NCBI GenBank assembly: GCA_020829485.1
Contig: JAIVFU010000003.1
Coordinates: 62,001 to 126,000, forward strand
Reading direction: 5' to 3'
DNA: 64,000 nt
DNA from: Nostoc sp. CHAB 5834
Lineage (GTDB): Bacteria; Cyanobacteriota; Cyanobacteriia; Cyanobacteriales; Nostocaceae
The number at the start of each line of letters is the position of its first letter. The first letter of the stretch is position 1. The notes under the pieces were generated by a model. That model searched no databases and had not been told where the DNA came from. It saw only the letters and a program-made list of their open reading frames with translations. Shown piece after piece: positions 44,171 through 54,507 of the stretch. The position numbers and the translations under genes were made by a program.

Positions 44171-44392
44171 GGGAGTGGGGAGTGGGGAGTAGGGAGTAGG
44201 GAGTAGGGAGTAGGGAGTAGGGAGTAGGGAGTAGGGAGTAGCACAAACAAAATCTTGCTTGTTTACTACCGTACAATGAAAATTCTTATACTCAGCACTC
44301 CATAACTACCCTACTACAATCAATTATTATCCTCAGCATTCCCTATTCCCCACTCCCCACTCCCCACTCCCCACTCCCCATTCCTCACTCAT
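44171..44392. repeat. GGGAGTA array and distant inverted array upstream of tsaD
   Basis: 44171-44240 is about nine GGGAGTA or GGGGAGT units; 44339-44390 is the complementary CCCCACTCCCCACTCCCC. Between them lies AT-rich sequence. The array abuts the tsaD start codon. Confidence 0.75.
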
Positions 44393-44546
44393 CTTGGTTG
44401 AGAAGCTTTAACTTTTATTTACTTAAACTTTACTCGGTTCCCACCGAAGAGTATGATGACTTCCTAGTTATGCAAATAAACAACTGTACAAGCCGCTTCG
44501 TTTTGTACATAAAACTTTTTGTTTTGTAGTAAAAGGAAACAACTCT

Positions 44547-45041
44547 ATGCGACGATTGTTTGCTTTGATTTTAGCGATTTGTCTTTGGTTCAATTTTGCC
44601 TCCCCAGCAAAAGCTTTAGGGGCTAATTTGACACCGTGCAGTGACAATCCCGCTTTTCAACAGCTAGCTGCTAATGCCCGTAATACCACCGCCGATCCCG
44701 AATCTGGGAGAAAGCGGTTTGAGCGTTATTCTCAAGAGTTATGCGGGCCTGAGGGTTATCCTCATTTAATTGTTGATGGCCGTCTAGATCATGCTGGTGA
44801 CTTTTTGATCCCCAGCATTCTGTTTCTATATATTGCTGGTTGGATTGGCTGGGTAGGTCGTGCCTATCTACAAGCAGTCAAAAAAGAGCCGAACCCTGAA
44901 CTAAAAGAAGTCCAAATCGATCTTGGTTTGGCATTACCCATAATAGCGTCAGGCTTTACTTGGCCAGTAGCAGCACTTCAAGAGTTTCTGTCTGGAAAAT
45001 TAACAGCCAAGGATACGGAAATTCCTATTTCCCCACGCTAA
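44547..45041 (+). CDS. psaF: Photosystem I reaction centre subunit III
   Basis: 164 residues. A signal peptide ([20 protein letters not shown], cleavage near AKA-LG) targets the lumenal side. [15 protein letters not shown] and [20 protein letters not shown] hold the paired Cys residues; the membrane helix is [20 protein letters not shown]. PsaF is a peripheral-membrane PSI subunit next to PsaJ. AAAAGGAAACAACTCT gives a good ribosome site. psaJ follows after 34 bp, so they form an operon. Confidence 0.96.
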   Translation: MRRLFALILAICLWFNFASPAKALGANLTPCSDNPAFQQLAANARNTTADPESGRKRFERYSQELCGPEGYPHLIVDGRLDHAGDFLIPSILFLYIAGWIGWVGRAYLQAVKKEPNPELKEVQIDLGLALPIIASGFTWPVAALQEFLSGKLTAKDTEIPISPR

Positions 45042-45075
45042 ATCAGCTTAACTAATTGTTTTGGAGACTAAATTC

Positions 45076-45225
45076 ATGGCAGACAATGAGAACCAATCAT
45101 CCTATTTGGTTAAGTTTCTTACTACAGCGCCAGTGGCAGCCACTTTATGGCTGTTCGTCACAGCAGGGATCTTGATTGAATTCAACCGCTTTTTCCCCGA
45201 TCTACTTTTCCACCCACTGCCATAA
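45076..45225 (+). CDS. psaJ: Photosystem I reaction centre subunit IX
   Basis: 49 residues: [20 protein letters not shown], then [19 protein letters not shown], ending PDLLFHPLP. One membrane helix; the F-P-D-L-x-F-H-P-L ending is the PsaJ signature. The N-terminus is a few residues longer than the 41-44 residue textbook form. It lies directly downstream of psaF. Confidence 0.95.
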   Translation: MADNENQSSYLVKFLTTAPVAATLWLFVTAGILIEFNRFFPDLLFHPLP

Positions 45226-45502
45226 GTGGAAAATAGGATTTAGGACAGTTGAATGAATGTCTTATTTTTTGCCTAATATTATGTAGTTGATGTATTCTGC
45301 TTAAATAGCCGGAATTATCACGAAAATACGCAGCAAAAATAGTTTTTTGAAACTCGTGATTCTGTTTACAGATCGCGAGTTTCACTGTTTTAAAAATAGC
45401 TAAATTAATTTTTCTAAACTTATTAAGCAAAAGCCATCTTTAGCTACAATTATTATTAATATAAAAATGCCACCATTTTAATTTAGAGGCGAACATAAAA
45501 AT

Positions 45503-46024
45503 ATGGCACAAGCAGTAGATGCATCAAAAAATCTCCCTAGCGATCCCAGAAATCGGGAAGTTGTTTTTCCTGCATTCCGCGATCAGCAACTGGGCAACCT
45601 AGAAACGCCGATTAATGCTTCTCCCTTGAGCAAGTGGTTCATTAATAACTTGCCAGCTTATCGTCCTGGTATAACTCCTTCCAGACGCGGGCTAGAAGTT
45701 GGTATGGCTCATGGTTACTGGATATTTGGCCCCTTTGCCAAATTGGGCCCACTGCGAGATACAGATAATGCAAACTTAGCTGGATTATTGGCAGCCTTTG
45801 GCTTGATTGTTCTTTTTACGGCGGGCTTATCCCTCTATGCGAATAGCAATCCACCCAAAGCACTTGCTAGTGTTACTGTACCCAACCCTCCAGTAGATGC
45901 TTTTAATTCTAAAGAAAGCTGGAACAATTTTGCCAGTTCTTTCTTAATTGGTGGTATTGGTGGTGCAGTAGTTGCTTACTTTTTGACTAGCAATTTGGGA
46001 GTAATTCAAGGTTTATTTGGTTAA
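45503..46024 (+). CDS. psaL: Photosystem I reaction centre subunit XI
   Basis: 173 residues. NREVVFPAFRDQQLGNLETP, SKWFINNLPAYRPG, RRGLEVGMAHGYWIFGPFAK and helices around 90-110 and 145-168 define PsaL, the core of PSI trimer or tetramer contacts. The gene follows psaJ by 277 bp with AAATTTAGAGGCGAACAT upstream, so it may have its own promoter. No psaI frame is adjacent. Confidence 0.96.
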   Translation: MAQAVDASKNLPSDPRNREVVFPAFRDQQLGNLETPINASPLSKWFINNLPAYRPGITPSRRGLEVGMAHGYWIFGPFAKLGPLRDTDNANLAGLLAAFGLIVLFTAGLSLYANSNPPKALASVTVPNPPVDAFNSKESWNNFASSFLIGGIGGAVVAYFLTSNLGVIQGLFG

Positions 46025-46035
46025 TTTAGAAATGA

Positions 46036-46087
46036 GGAGTTAGGAGTTTAAATTCCTAACTCCGTACAGACGCGATTAATCGCGTCT
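46036..46087. terminator. Paired hairpins between convergent psaL and gmk
   Basis: GGAGTTAGGA/TCCTAACTCC (46036-46063) is followed by the perfect palindrome AGACGCGATTAATCGCGTCT (46068-46087). They lie between the convergent stop codons and could terminate both transcripts; there is no strong T-run. Confidence 0.5.
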
Positions 46088-46095
46088 CTGCAAAC

Positions 46096-46719
46096 TTATT
46101 TAAACAAAACCGTTTCAATTTCATTTAAAGCAGTTTCAAAATCGTCATTAACGATTTGAATATCAAATTCATCTGCGGCTTGAATTTCTTCTTGGGCGCG
46201 AAGTAGACGACGGGCGATCGCTTCTTCAGAGTCTTGGGCGCGATCGCGTATTCGTTTCTCTAATTCATCAAAAGAAGGCGGTAAGATAAAAATGCTGAGG
46301 GCACTAGGAAAGGAAGCACGAATTTGTCTTGCCCCTTCTAGCTCAATTTCTAGCACTACCAACTTGCCAAAGTGAATTTGATTAAGCACAGCTTCACGGG
46401 GAGTGCCATAATAGTTCCCAGCAAATTCTGCCCATTCTAAAAATTCACCTTCAGCAACTAATTGTTCAAACTTAGTGCGGCTGATAAAGTAATAATTTTC
46501 GCCATCTATTTCTCCTGGACGGGGAGAACGAGTTGTCACGGATAAGGAATAATATAATTCCGGATGACGCTCTAGGAGCGATCGCATTAAAGTGCCTTTA
46601 CCGACCCCACTGGGGCCAGTTAAGATAATCAACCTGCCTAAATCTAAGCGTTCTTCGGTAGTAGCAATACTCTGGATGGGTAAAACTGGCATCATCCCCT
46701 CAACCTGTGAATCATTCAA
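46096..46719 (-). CDS. gmk: Guanylate kinase
   Basis: 207 residues (start could be M1 at 46719 or M9/M10 slightly downstream). [20 protein letters not shown] is the P-loop, [20 protein letters not shown] the GMP-binding segment, and [20 protein letters not shown] the lid-C region. It converts GMP to GDP with ATP. The DUF370/RemA gene lies 270 bp upstream on the same strand, a pairing conserved in many bacteria. Confidence 0.95.
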   Translation of the reverse strand: MNDSQVEGMMPVLPIQSIATTEERLDLGRLIILTGPSGVGKGTLMRSLLERHPELYYSLSVTTRSPRPGEIDGENYYFISRTKFEQLVAEGEFLEWAEFAGNYYGTPREAVLNQIHFGKLVVLEIELEGARQIRASFPSALSIFILPPSFDELEKRIRDRAQDSEEAIARRLLRAQEEIQAADEFDIQIVNDDFETALNEIETVLFK

Positions 46720-46778
46720 TAGATATTATTCATTAGTCTTGTGTTCCTGGCCAAGTCCACTAGTACCGCTTTGCGTAA

Positions 46779-46827
46779 TTCGTAATTCGTAATTCGTAAT
46801 TCGTAATTCGTAATTCGTAATTCGTAA
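46779..46827. repeat. TTCGTAA heptamer array, seven copies
   Basis: Seven perfect TTCGTAA units preceded by a degenerate GCGTAA, lying between gmk and remA. The same heptamer occurs as two copies near 3671-3684. Confidence 0.9.
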
Positions 46828-46992
46828 TTACTGTTCCGTAAGGGTTTTAGACATTTCAAATGGGTGGCTTATTTACGCCGCGCTGTACTAGTGACTAAAG
46901 AATTTGTAGCAAGGGTGACAGAAAACTTGTCTAATTCACATGGTACTACCGATACGGTGCAAATAAAAATGAGATTGTTAATCCACTCTTAA

Positions 46993-47259
46993 TCAATTAT
47001 CTACAGTTTGATGTTCGCGGGAAATCACAAAGCGATTCGCTACCGTTTCCGGCTGAATCGCTGACAGAATTACGTGGCTGGAATCGGTGATAATTACAGC
47101 CCTAGTCCGCCGACCGTAAGTTGCATCAATCAGTTGACCCCTGTCCCGTGCATCGGTAATAATCCGCTTAATCGGGGCAGACTCTGGACTGACAATGGCA
47201 ACTACTCGATTGGCAGACACTATGTTACCAAAACCGATATTGATTAACTGAATCTCCAT
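46993..47259 (-). CDS. DUF370 / RemA-like regulator
   Basis: 88 residues. [40 protein letters not shown] and [20 protein letters not shown] match the RemA (extracellular matrix regulatory protein A, DUF370) family, a small DNA-binding protein that forms oligomeric rings in Bacillus. It is upstream of gmk, as in Bacillus. Its cyanobacterial role is unknown. Starts MEIQLIN at 47259. Confidence 0.9.
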   Translation of the reverse strand: MEIQLINIGFGNIVSANRVVAIVSPESAPIKRIITDARDRGQLIDATYGRRTRAVIITDSSHVILSAIQPETVANRFVISREHQTVDN

Positions 47260-47477
47260 AAAAAAAATGACGCCAAACGCGGTTTGAGAAGCTTGAAGTA
47301 AACTTATTTACATGTTATCGCCAAAAAACAGGAGTCACAACGATTAAATTCAAGCCAGCCTTCGTTTTTAAATAATGTCTGCTTTTTTTCGCTATTTATC
47401 AGTTATTTTTCCTCAATATCCTCCCATAGATACAGGCATAATTACATTGATACAAGCTAGTTGGGTGATGTACCTTA

Positions 47478-47927
47478 TCAATAAATAAATGGTGGTAAAT
47501 AATCCACATCTAAAATTTGCTCAATGCTATAAGGGCAAGTTTGTGGAAAACAATTCAATCCACTTTTCTTTTTTGCTTGTCGTAGCGCATCAATGTAGAC
47601 TTCTTCAAGCACGGTGAGCAGATAGTTGTAGAGGTTTTTAGATTTGGTTAATTTCCTAAGTTCCACCCGAAAATTATCAATTTCCACTTCCCAATGATTT
47701 TTACATTCAGGAAGACTCCAATGTTGATACAAAAGCAGATGTTTGAGAAGTTGCAGTAGATAACTTTCGACCTTGTGTTTCTGTTCATTACCCAATCTTT
47801 CAATCTCCTCAATCAAATGATCCCAATCAAGATGCTCTAAATCTCGTTCTTGCAGTTGTTTCAACGTAGTTTCTAACCACAAGTGATAATCCTGTTCATA
47901 AATAATTTGAGTGAGTATTTTAGACAT
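47478..47927 (-). CDS. DUF29 domain protein
   Basis: 149 residues. YEQDYHLWLETTLKQLQERD, LDWDHLIEEIERLGNEQKHK, SYLLQLLKHLLLYQHW and ALRQAKKKSGLNCFPQTCPY match DUF29, an alpha-helical family abundant in cyanobacteria. Function unknown; many copies occur per genome and some are near toxin-antitoxin or mobile regions. There is no partner gene beside it here. Confidence 0.9.
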   Translation of the reverse strand: MSKILTQIIYEQDYHLWLETTLKQLQERDLEHLDWDHLIEEIERLGNEQKHKVESYLLQLLKHLLLYQHWSLPECKNHWEVEIDNFRVELRKLTKSKNLYNYLLTVLEEVYIDALRQAKKKSGLNCFPQTCPYSIEQILDVDYLPPFIY

Positions 47928-48144
47928 TATTTAATATTCTCCTAATTTACGAAGATTTGGAATTAGGTTTTATTGACCAAAGAGGGTTTTGCTGAGAGAA
48001 AGATTTTGATATTCCCTGCCTTCATGGTTACAGACCAAATAAATTTATTTATGTTCAAAGTAAAAATATTTATTTCAAGACGCAAAGCACGTTCGCCTTT
48101 AGCGTCTTATAGACAGAAATAATGTGTCCAAGTTTTCAGCAGTC

Positions 48145-48846
48145 CTAAAATGGGGTTCTTTCCCCTGCCCCTTTTCCTCTTCTTTGACGTACACTTCCAG
48201 CTTGACAATCGCGTAACCAAGTTTTAATTCCTTGGGCAACAGTGCCGTTACTACTATCGCGTGGCGGAGATACTGGCTGCTGTCCTGAATAGGAACCAAT
48301 TTGAGAAAACATCATTACTAAACGCCAACCAATTTTAGTTTTAGTCAACAATACCCAGTGGAATTCCTGCAATTCTACCGCTTTCTTTCCTATGTATTGC
48401 CGCTCTAAAGTAGTAAAGAAAACTTGCTCAACTCCTGATGCAGAACTTTTAGAAGCGTCTGCACTATATTCTTCAAGGTTAAGGGGCAGAGGAATAAACT
48501 CAGGTCTTCCTGCTATTAGAATATAACTGTAAACATCACTGCTTCTGCTGAGGCGGCGGGCGCGTTGACTAGCGCGATTAGTATAACTAGGTAAATCTTG
48601 CAGTAGCTGTATAGTTAATGTTTCTAAATTTTGCTCAGAACACAAAGACTTCACCCCACCGTTGACATTTTCCTTTTCTGCTAGCGCAAAAGGTTTAGGG
48701 GTGAAGTTTATCGAGAACGCTGGGTAAGCAAGGCTATTTGATACTAAAACCCAGAAGCCACAAGCTAAAAGCCAACTATAATTTTTCTTTTTGAGCGCTA
48801 CACCCTGCACCCGATCCCCCGGCTTCTTACTGACTTTTAGCTTCAT
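48145..48846 (-). CDS. Exported cyanobacterial hypothetical protein
   Basis: 233 residues. A basic N-terminus then [20 protein letters not shown] predicts a signal peptide or anchor. The mature part includes [20 protein letters not shown] and [20 protein letters not shown]; no catalytic motif is recognised. It is a conserved type in Nostocales by appearance. The start overlaps the pyrF stop by four bases, so it is translationally coupled to pyrF; the functional link is unclear. Confidence 0.72.
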   Translation of the reverse strand: MKLKVSKKPGDRVQGVALKKKNYSWLLACGFWVLVSNSLAYPAFSINFTPKPFALAEKENVNGGVKSLCSEQNLETLTIQLLQDLPSYTNRASQRARRLSRSSDVYSYILIAGRPEFIPLPLNLEEYSADASKSSASGVEQVFFTTLERQYIGKKAVELQEFHWVLLTKTKIGWRLVMMFSQIGSYSGQQPVSPPRDSSNGTVAQGIKTWLRDCQAGSVRQRRGKGAGERTPF

Positions 48847-49574
48847 GCCACCGTGGTTAACTCCTCAGAAATCTTCTTCCAGGCTAACTCCGGCTCAGTA
48901 GCAGTAGTAATGGGACGCCCAATCACTAGATAATCTGCACCAGCAATGATTGCTTGTGCTGGGGTGAGCGATCGCTTTTGATCGCCAATATCAGCCCAAG
49001 TTGGTCTAACCCCCGGACAAACTAGCAAAAAGTCATCTCCACAAGTTTGCCGCAGTTGTGCTGCCTCTTGAGGCGAACAAACTGCCCCATCCAATCCCGC
49101 CTCTTGAGCCAGCAGTGCCATTTCTAGGGCGTATTCTGGTAATTCTAGGGGAATCTTTAAATCAAACGCCAGTTGTCTAGCAGAAATACTCGTTAATAAA
49201 GTAATGGCAATTAATTTAGGCGGTTTTACACCTGCTTGGGCTGCCCCTTCTTGTGCCCCTTCTGTTGCAGCTTTCAGAGCTTCAATACCACATGATGCAT
49301 GAATTGTCAATAAATCTACCCCGTAACGAGCAGCACTAAGACTTGCACCAGCGACTGTGTTCGGGATATCGTGAAACTTTAAATCTAGGAAGATGCGCTT
49401 TTCTTTGGACTTTAGCACTTCTAGAATTTTTGGGCCAGTGCTGGTAAACAACTCTAAGCCAACTTTCCACCAAACCACTTGCGGGAGTTGATCTATAAGA
49501 GCGATCGCACTTTGTTCATCCGCCACATCCAAAGCCACAATAACTCGTTTTTCTACCTGTTCCCTATTCCCCAT
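48843..49574 (-). CDS. pyrF: Orotidine 5'-phosphate decarboxylase
   Basis: 243 residues. [18 protein letters not shown] is strand 1; the catalytic block is [27 protein letters not shown] and [13 protein letters not shown] bind phosphate. It makes UMP in the cytosol. The annotated ATG at 49574 lies inside a GGGAATAGGGAA heptamer array, so the first residues MGNREQVEK derive partly from repeat sequence. The start codon was apparently supplied or shifted by the repeat; a downstream GTG at about residue 11 would be an alternative. Confidence 0.94.
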   Translation of the reverse strand: MGNREQVEKRVIVALDVADEQSAIALIDQLPQVVWWKVGLELFTSTGPKILEVLKSKEKRIFLDLKFHDIPNTVAGASLSAARYGVDLLTIHASCGIEALKAATEGAQEGAAQAGVKPPKLIAITLLTSISARQLAFDLKIPLELPEYALEMALLAQEAGLDGAVCSPQEAAQLRQTCGDDFLLVCPGVRPTWADIGDQKRSLTPAQAIIAGADYLVIGRPITTATEPELAWKKISEELTTVA

Positions 49575-49595
49575 TCCCTACTCCCCACTCCCCAT

Positions 49596-50783
49596 TTAAG
49601 GCACTAATCGCACAAACTTATTTTTCCCAACTTGTAAAACCTTACCTTGTAACTGGGCGGCTTGTGCAAAAGTAGCATCAACATCGGTAATGCGATCGCC
49701 ATCTAAGCGCACTCCACCTTCTTGAATTTTTCGCTTTCCTTCACCTGTACTTTTGCATAAGCCAGTGACATTGAGAATATACGCTAACTTAGCGGGATGC
49801 GATACCTCAGCTAGAGAGAATTCTGGAACTGCACCTTCCTTTCCACCACTTTGGGCAGCTTCTTTAGCCTCTTGGGCTGCTTGTTCGCCGTGGTACTGTT
49901 TGACAACTTCCCATGCTAAAAGTGTCTGGCGATCGCGGGGATTTTCTGGCAGTTGATCCAAAGGTAAATCTGTCAACAGTTCAAAATACTCCTCCAGCAG
50001 ATTATCTGGAACTCCTTGTAACTTTTGATATTTTTGCCCCGGATGTTCCGACAACCCAATATAATTACCTAAAGACTTGGACATTTTTTGCACCCCATCC
50101 GTGCCAATCAAAATCGGCATTAGCATCCCAAACTGTGGCTCTTGACCAAAATGGCGTTGCAAATCTCTGCCTACAGCAATGTTAAATTTTTGATCAGTTC
50201 CTCCCAATTCCACATCTGCCTCAACTGCAACGGAATCAAAACCTTGCATTAACGGGTACAGGAACTCATGGATAAAAATTGGATTCTCTTTTTTATAGCG
50301 ATCGGCAAATCCTTCTTTCGCCAACATCTGCCCCACCGTCATCGTGGAGAGTAACTCCAAAATTTTCTCTAAGTTGAGCTTAGAGAGCCATTCGGAGTTA
50401 TAACGTACCTCTAATCTTCCTGGTGTGTCAAAATCCAAGATAGGACGTACTTGGTCAAGATAAGTCTGAGCATTTTGGGCTACATCTGCTTCTGTAAGCT
50501 GACGGCGCACTTCAGATTTACCTGTCGGATCGCCAATACGTGCGGTAAAATCGCCAATAATCAGAACTGCTATATGTCCCGCATCTTGAAACGCTCGCAG
50601 TTTCCGTACTGGTATGCTATGACCAAGATGAATATCAGTACCTGTAGGATCAATACCCAATTTGATCCTCAAAGGTTGGTTTGTAGTTACCAAGCGCTTT
50701 TCTAGAGTTTCACTGTTAACATCAGTTGGTTGTGGGAAAACTTCTACCACACCACGACGCAGCCAAGCAAAATCTTGCGTCAT
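49596..50783 (-). CDS. tyrS: Tyrosyl-tRNA synthetase
   Basis: 395 residues from the ATG at 50783 ([17 protein letters not shown]). The frame stays open upstream to 50915, but those 44 residues do not look like family sequence. Class I motifs are HLGH in [12 protein letters not shown] and KMSKS in [35 protein letters not shown] is typical of the TyrZ-like subgroup. A C-terminal S4 RNA-binding domain is present ([16 protein letters not shown]). It is divergent from the penicillin-binding protein gene. Confidence 0.95.
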   Translation of the reverse strand: MTQDFAWLRRGVVEVFPQPTDVNSETLEKRLVTTNQPLRIKLGIDPTGTDIHLGHSIPVRKLRAFQDAGHIAVLIIGDFTARIGDPTGKSEVRRQLTEADVAQNAQTYLDQVRPILDFDTPGRLEVRYNSEWLSKLNLEKILELLSTMTVGQMLAKEGFADRYKKENPIFIHEFLYPLMQGFDSVAVEADVELGGTDQKFNIAVGRDLQRHFGQEPQFGMLMPILIGTDGVQKMSKSLGNYIGLSEHPGQKYQKLQGVPDNLLEEYFELLTDLPLDQLPENPRDRQTLLAWEVVKQYHGEQAAQEAKEAAQSGGKEGAVPEFSLAEVSHPAKLAYILNVTGLCKSTGEGKRKIQEGGVRLDGDRITDVDATFAQAAQLQGKVLQVGKNKFVRLVP

Positions 50784-50956
50784 ACTAGAAAATCCACTGT
50801 TAGCTATGTTTTGCACACTAGAAGTTAAGTTGGTTGTAAACACTTGCAATTTATCCGCTTTCTCATCTGCCAAACTACTATAATTGCAAAAAATTAACCG
50901 CCTTGCTTCGTCCAATCAATTACAGTTAAATTTACAAGTGAGGAAGTGAAATCGCC

Positions 50957-52882
50957 GTGTCGTCTTCTAGGACTTTTGAAGATAAACAGCCACAACGTCG
51001 GGCTTCATCAGGTTTTGAGTTTTTAAAAGGAGTCGGTCAGGTAGCTGGCGGTACTCTCCTCTCAATGACCATGCTGGCAAGTTCCATTGTAGCCGGAGGA
51101 CTGGTTGGTTTAGCCATTAGTTTCCGCAATTTGCCAGATGTAAGACAGCTACGTAACTTCTTTCCCTCAGAAACAACTTACATTTATGACGTTAAGGGTA
51201 AACTTTTAACGAGTATCCACGGGGAAGCCAACCGGGAAGTCGTACCCCTGGATAGAATTTCCCCGAATTTAAAACGGGCAGTATTAGCAAGTGAAGATAG
51301 CCACTTCTACGATCACCACGGTATCAACCCTACTGGTGTTGGCCGTGCTGTCGTAGTTAACGCTGTAGCCGGTGGAGTCAAAGAGGGTGGCTCTACTGTT
51401 ACTATGCAATTGGTAAAAAACCTATTTTTATCTCGCAAGCGTGCCTTTACCCGCAAGTTAGCGGAGGGGGTGCTGGCAATTCGGTTAGAGCAAATTCTCA
51501 CTAAAGACCAAATTTTAGAAATGTACCTCAATCAAGTTTATTGGGGTCATAACAATTATGGTGTACAAACGGCAGCCCGCAGTTACTTTAATAAGTCAGC
51601 AGAATATTTAAGCTTGGGTGAGTCAGCAATGATGGCCGGTTTGATTCAAGCACCAGAAGAATTCAGCCCGTTTGCGAGTATAAAGCTGGCAAAACAGAAA
51701 CAAAAAGAAGTGCTGGGACGGATGCTGGAATTAAACTGGATCAACCAGTCAGAGTACGACAATGCCCTTAAGCAAGAAATCAAACTTGGTAGAATCAAAT
51801 CCTTTCAAGGCAGTGCCCTACCTTATGTAACCAATACCGTAGCGCAGGAGTTAGCTAAAAAGTTTGGACGTGAGACACTACTCAAAGGTGGTATGCGGGT
51901 GCAAACTACAGTTGATGCCAGCTTCCAAATCATGGCAGAAGAAACTGTCAGCAAGTGGCATAAATCACTGCTTGGGCAGGGATTATCTAAGAATCAAATT
52001 GCCTTGGTAGCAATTGACCCCCGGACGCATTTTATCAAAGCACTGGTGGGTGGTGTAGATCCTAAGACCAGTGAATTCAATCGTGCAACTCAATCTCAAC
52101 GTCAGCCTGGATCTTCCTTTAAACCGTTTGTATATTATACTGCTTTTGCTACTGGTAAGTATGGGCCAGACTCAACGGTGGTAGATTCCCCAGTCAGTTA
52201 TCGAGATGGTAGCGGTTGGTACTTTCCCAGAAATTATGATGGGGGTTTTAGCGGAGCTATGCCAATCCGCACAGCTTTAGCCCAGTCACGTAACATTCCT
52301 GTGATCAAGATTGGTAAGGCTGTGGGGATGAATAGAGTCATAGAAACCTGCCGCACCTTGGGCATTATGAGTCCGATGGAACCTGTTAGCTCTCTGCCTC
52401 TGGGTGCAATTGGTGTTACTCCCTTGGAAATGGCTAGTGCCTATGCTACCTTTGCTAATTATGGCTGGCAGTCCCCACCCACTGTAATTGCCCGTGTCAC
52501 CGATAGTAGTGGTAACGTGTTATTAGATAACACCCCTAAACCTCAGCGAGTTTTAGACCCTTGGGCATCGGCAGCCATTATCGATGTGATGCGAACGGTA
52601 GTTACTAATGGTACTGGTAAAGGTGCTGCCATAGCTCGTCCAAGTGCTGGGAAGACAGGTACAACTTCCTCAGAAAAGGATATTTGGTATGTTGGCACTG
52701 TGCCACAACTAACTACTGCTGTTTGGGTAGGGAGGGACGACAACAGACAATTAGCTAGCCGTGCTACGGGTGGCGGTATGGTTGCTCCCATCTGGAAAGA
52801 TTTTATGGAGAAGGCACTTAAGAATGTACCAGTGGAAAACTTCAAACCACCTTCCCAGTTTTCTCGCCCCAAATCACAATAG
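50957..52882 (+). CDS. Class A penicillin-binding protein (PBP1A family)
   Basis: 641 residues, GTG start at 50957. An N-terminal membrane helix (about 35-57) is followed by a glycosyltransferase-51 domain with EDSHFYDHHGINPTG, GGSTVTMQLVKNLF and EMYLNQVYWG. The transpeptidase domain has the acyl-Ser in PGSSFKPFVYY, the SxN triad as SRN, and AGKTGTTSSEKDIWYVG. It polymerises and crosslinks peptidoglycan at the outer face of the inner membrane. There is no PASTA domain or long C-terminal tail. Confidence 0.94.
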   Translation: MSSSRTFEDKQPQRRASSGFEFLKGVGQVAGGTLLSMTMLASSIVAGGLVGLAISFRNLPDVRQLRNFFPSETTYIYDVKGKLLTSIHGEANREVVPLDRISPNLKRAVLASEDSHFYDHHGINPTGVGRAVVVNAVAGGVKEGGSTVTMQLVKNLFLSRKRAFTRKLAEGVLAIRLEQILTKDQILEMYLNQVYWGHNNYGVQTAARSYFNKSAEYLSLGESAMMAGLIQAPEEFSPFASIKLAKQKQKEVLGRMLELNWINQSEYDNALKQEIKLGRIKSFQGSALPYVTNTVAQELAKKFGRETLLKGGMRVQTTVDASFQIMAEETVSKWHKSLLGQGLSKNQIALVAIDPRTHFIKALVGGVDPKTSEFNRATQSQRQPGSSFKPFVYYTAFATGKYGPDSTVVDSPVSYRDGSGWYFPRNYDGGFSGAMPIRTALAQSRNIPVIKIGKAVGMNRVIETCRTLGIMSPMEPVSSLPLGAIGVTPLEMASAYATFANYGWQSPPTVIARVTDSSGNVLLDNTPKPQRVLDPWASAAIIDVMRTVVTNGTGKGAAIARPSAGKTGTTSSEKDIWYVGTVPQLTTAVWVGRDDNRQLASRATGGGMVAPIWKDFMEKALKNVPVENFKPPSQFSRPKSQ

Positions 52883-52932
52883 TTTGAGATTTTGGATTTT
52901 GGATTGGCAATTAATCCAAAATCTAAAATTTA

Positions 52933-53256
52933 CTAAGCCTGTTTTTCTAGCTCGGCTTTCATCCGTTCTAATGTGAGGTGCATTTGGTCAAACATTTGTT
53001 GCGGGGTGACACCGAATTGACCTAATTGCGTTTTCAGTTGTTCTACAGTCATTTGTGCCATAAAATCTTCTGATAGCTCGAAGCGCTTCATAAAGATGCG
53101 ATACCGATCTATCATGGCTTCCATTTGCTCTATAAACAGCTTTTTGCCATCGCGGTCAAATTTGCCGTAGTTATTACCAAGCTTGATTAGTGCTTGATAA
53201 TCCTCAAACAGCTGTTTTGCTTCTTGCTGAATTATCTCAGAATCGAAGAATCCCAT
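52933..53256 (-). CDS. DUF1825 family protein
   Basis: 107 residues. MGFFDSEIIQQEAKQLFEDY, DGKKLFIEQMEAMIDRYRIF and GVTPQQMFDQMHLTLERM match DUF1825, an all-helical family essentially restricted to cyanobacteria and plastid-related lineages. It is cytosolic and of unknown function. It starts at 53256 and is a convergent neighbour of the PBP gene. Confidence 0.9.
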   Translation of the reverse strand: MGFFDSEIIQQEAKQLFEDYQALIKLGNNYGKFDRDGKKLFIEQMEAMIDRYRIFMKRFELSEDFMAQMTVEQLKTQLGQFGVTPQQMFDQMHLTLERMKAELEKQA

Positions 53257-53385
53257 ATTGCTTATATATATTAAACTGAATGTCCAGACTCAGCAGCTTA
53301 ATAGTTTTACTTCTATTATTATTTTAGTCTAGGAGAGTAATATAGTAACGAAGCTTCGGTTTTAGTACGGTTTGTTACCGAAATT

Positions 53386-54318
53386 TCAACACTTGACTGA
53401 ACTACCTTTCCTCTGAGGAAACCGACTTAATAAAGCCGCAATACTTATAGCTGTAACCATTGATTTAGGATTGGTGTTTTTACCAGATTGAATTTTCACT
53501 TCGGGAGCGTATTTCAAAGCTAGTGAATTTTGTGGATTCAGTTTTAATGCTTGATGGATGTAAACCCTAGCCATCCCGATAAATTTCTGTTTGAGATGTA
53601 CCAAACCTAATAAGGCATAATAATCGCTGTTATTTGGCTCTAATTTGATAGCATCACGCAATTCTTGCACGGCTAGGGGCAATTTGGCTAGCCTGACGTA
53701 CTCAATAGCTCGCTGGTAGTGACGTTGAGCGTAGTTTGTCAAAACTGGTTTGACATCAGTTTTTTCATCTAATGTCCATTCAGCTGGCTTAACTTCTACC
53801 TCAGGGGTGGTGCTAACAGCTTTTTGGGTTAATAGCAGGTCTGGTTTATGCAACCGTAAGTATACTAAATTCAGTGTACTAATTTGTTGCGTCACCTGAT
53901 AAAACTGATTTAATGATTTATATTGATCTTCTGCATAGCAGGCGATCGCTTCTTCGTAAAACAATTCTGCTTGGGGTGTAGACATTTCCATAATTTTCTG
54001 AGCTATGGCACTTTGAGAAGACAAAGGCTTCTGCTCTAAATCTCTTGCAAGCGATCGCAGCATAGCGATCGCCATCAAGCGCTTATCTCGATGTTTCAGT
54101 TGTTCATAAGCTGGATTAATTAAATGGCTAAATATTGCCGTTGCTAATTCTTTGTCTGGATTGCAGTTTTTGGCATGGCGATCGGGATGTAGCAGCTTTG
54201 CTAAAGCGTGATAGCGTTTAAAAATCTGGCGATCGTCAGCAATTACAGAAATTCCTAGCACAGCGCAAGGATCACAAAGCTGTTGAAGCCATTTTGGTGG
54301 TAGGAAGGTCTGTGACAT
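53386..54318 (-). CDS. J-domain plus TPR protein
   Basis: 310 residues. The N-terminal J domain spans about 16-75: DPCAVLGISVIADDRQIFKR, YHALAKLLHPDRHAKN with the HPD tripeptide needed to stimulate DnaK. The middle is helical, and the C-terminus has TPR units (HYQRAIEYVRLAKLPLAVQE, YYALLGLVHLKQKFIGMARV). It has no Gly/Phe or zinc domain, so it is not DnaJ itself but a specialised Hsp70 co-chaperone. The client is unknown. Confidence 0.88.
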   Translation of the reverse strand: MSQTFLPPKWLQQLCDPCAVLGISVIADDRQIFKRYHALAKLLHPDRHAKNCNPDKELATAIFSHLINPAYEQLKHRDKRLMAIAMLRSLARDLEQKPLSSQSAIAQKIMEMSTPQAELFYEEAIACYAEDQYKSLNQFYQVTQQISTLNLVYLRLHKPDLLLTQKAVSTTPEVEVKPAEWTLDEKTDVKPVLTNYAQRHYQRAIEYVRLAKLPLAVQELRDAIKLEPNNSDYYALLGLVHLKQKFIGMARVYIHQALKLNPQNSLALKYAPEVKIQSGKNTNPKSMVTAISIAALLSRFPQRKGSSVKC

Positions 54319-54507
54319 AGTAGTAATTAAGCTGTTAAAAACTTAAAATTAGCATCAAAGCTCAATGCATAATCATGTGAAACTTACTCAAATTTCTGCA
54401 AATACTAAATTATGTCTGGGATTTCCCATCTAAAAATCTGAAGGGCAAGGCAAGATAGTTGACTGTCTGATTGTCGGAACTCTGGTATTGGTATATTTAT
54501 TAAAAAT

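Noticed and set aside
45226..45502. Search for psaI between psaJ and psaL, and after psaL
   Set aside because: No short membrane-peptide frame with PsaI character is present in either spacer.
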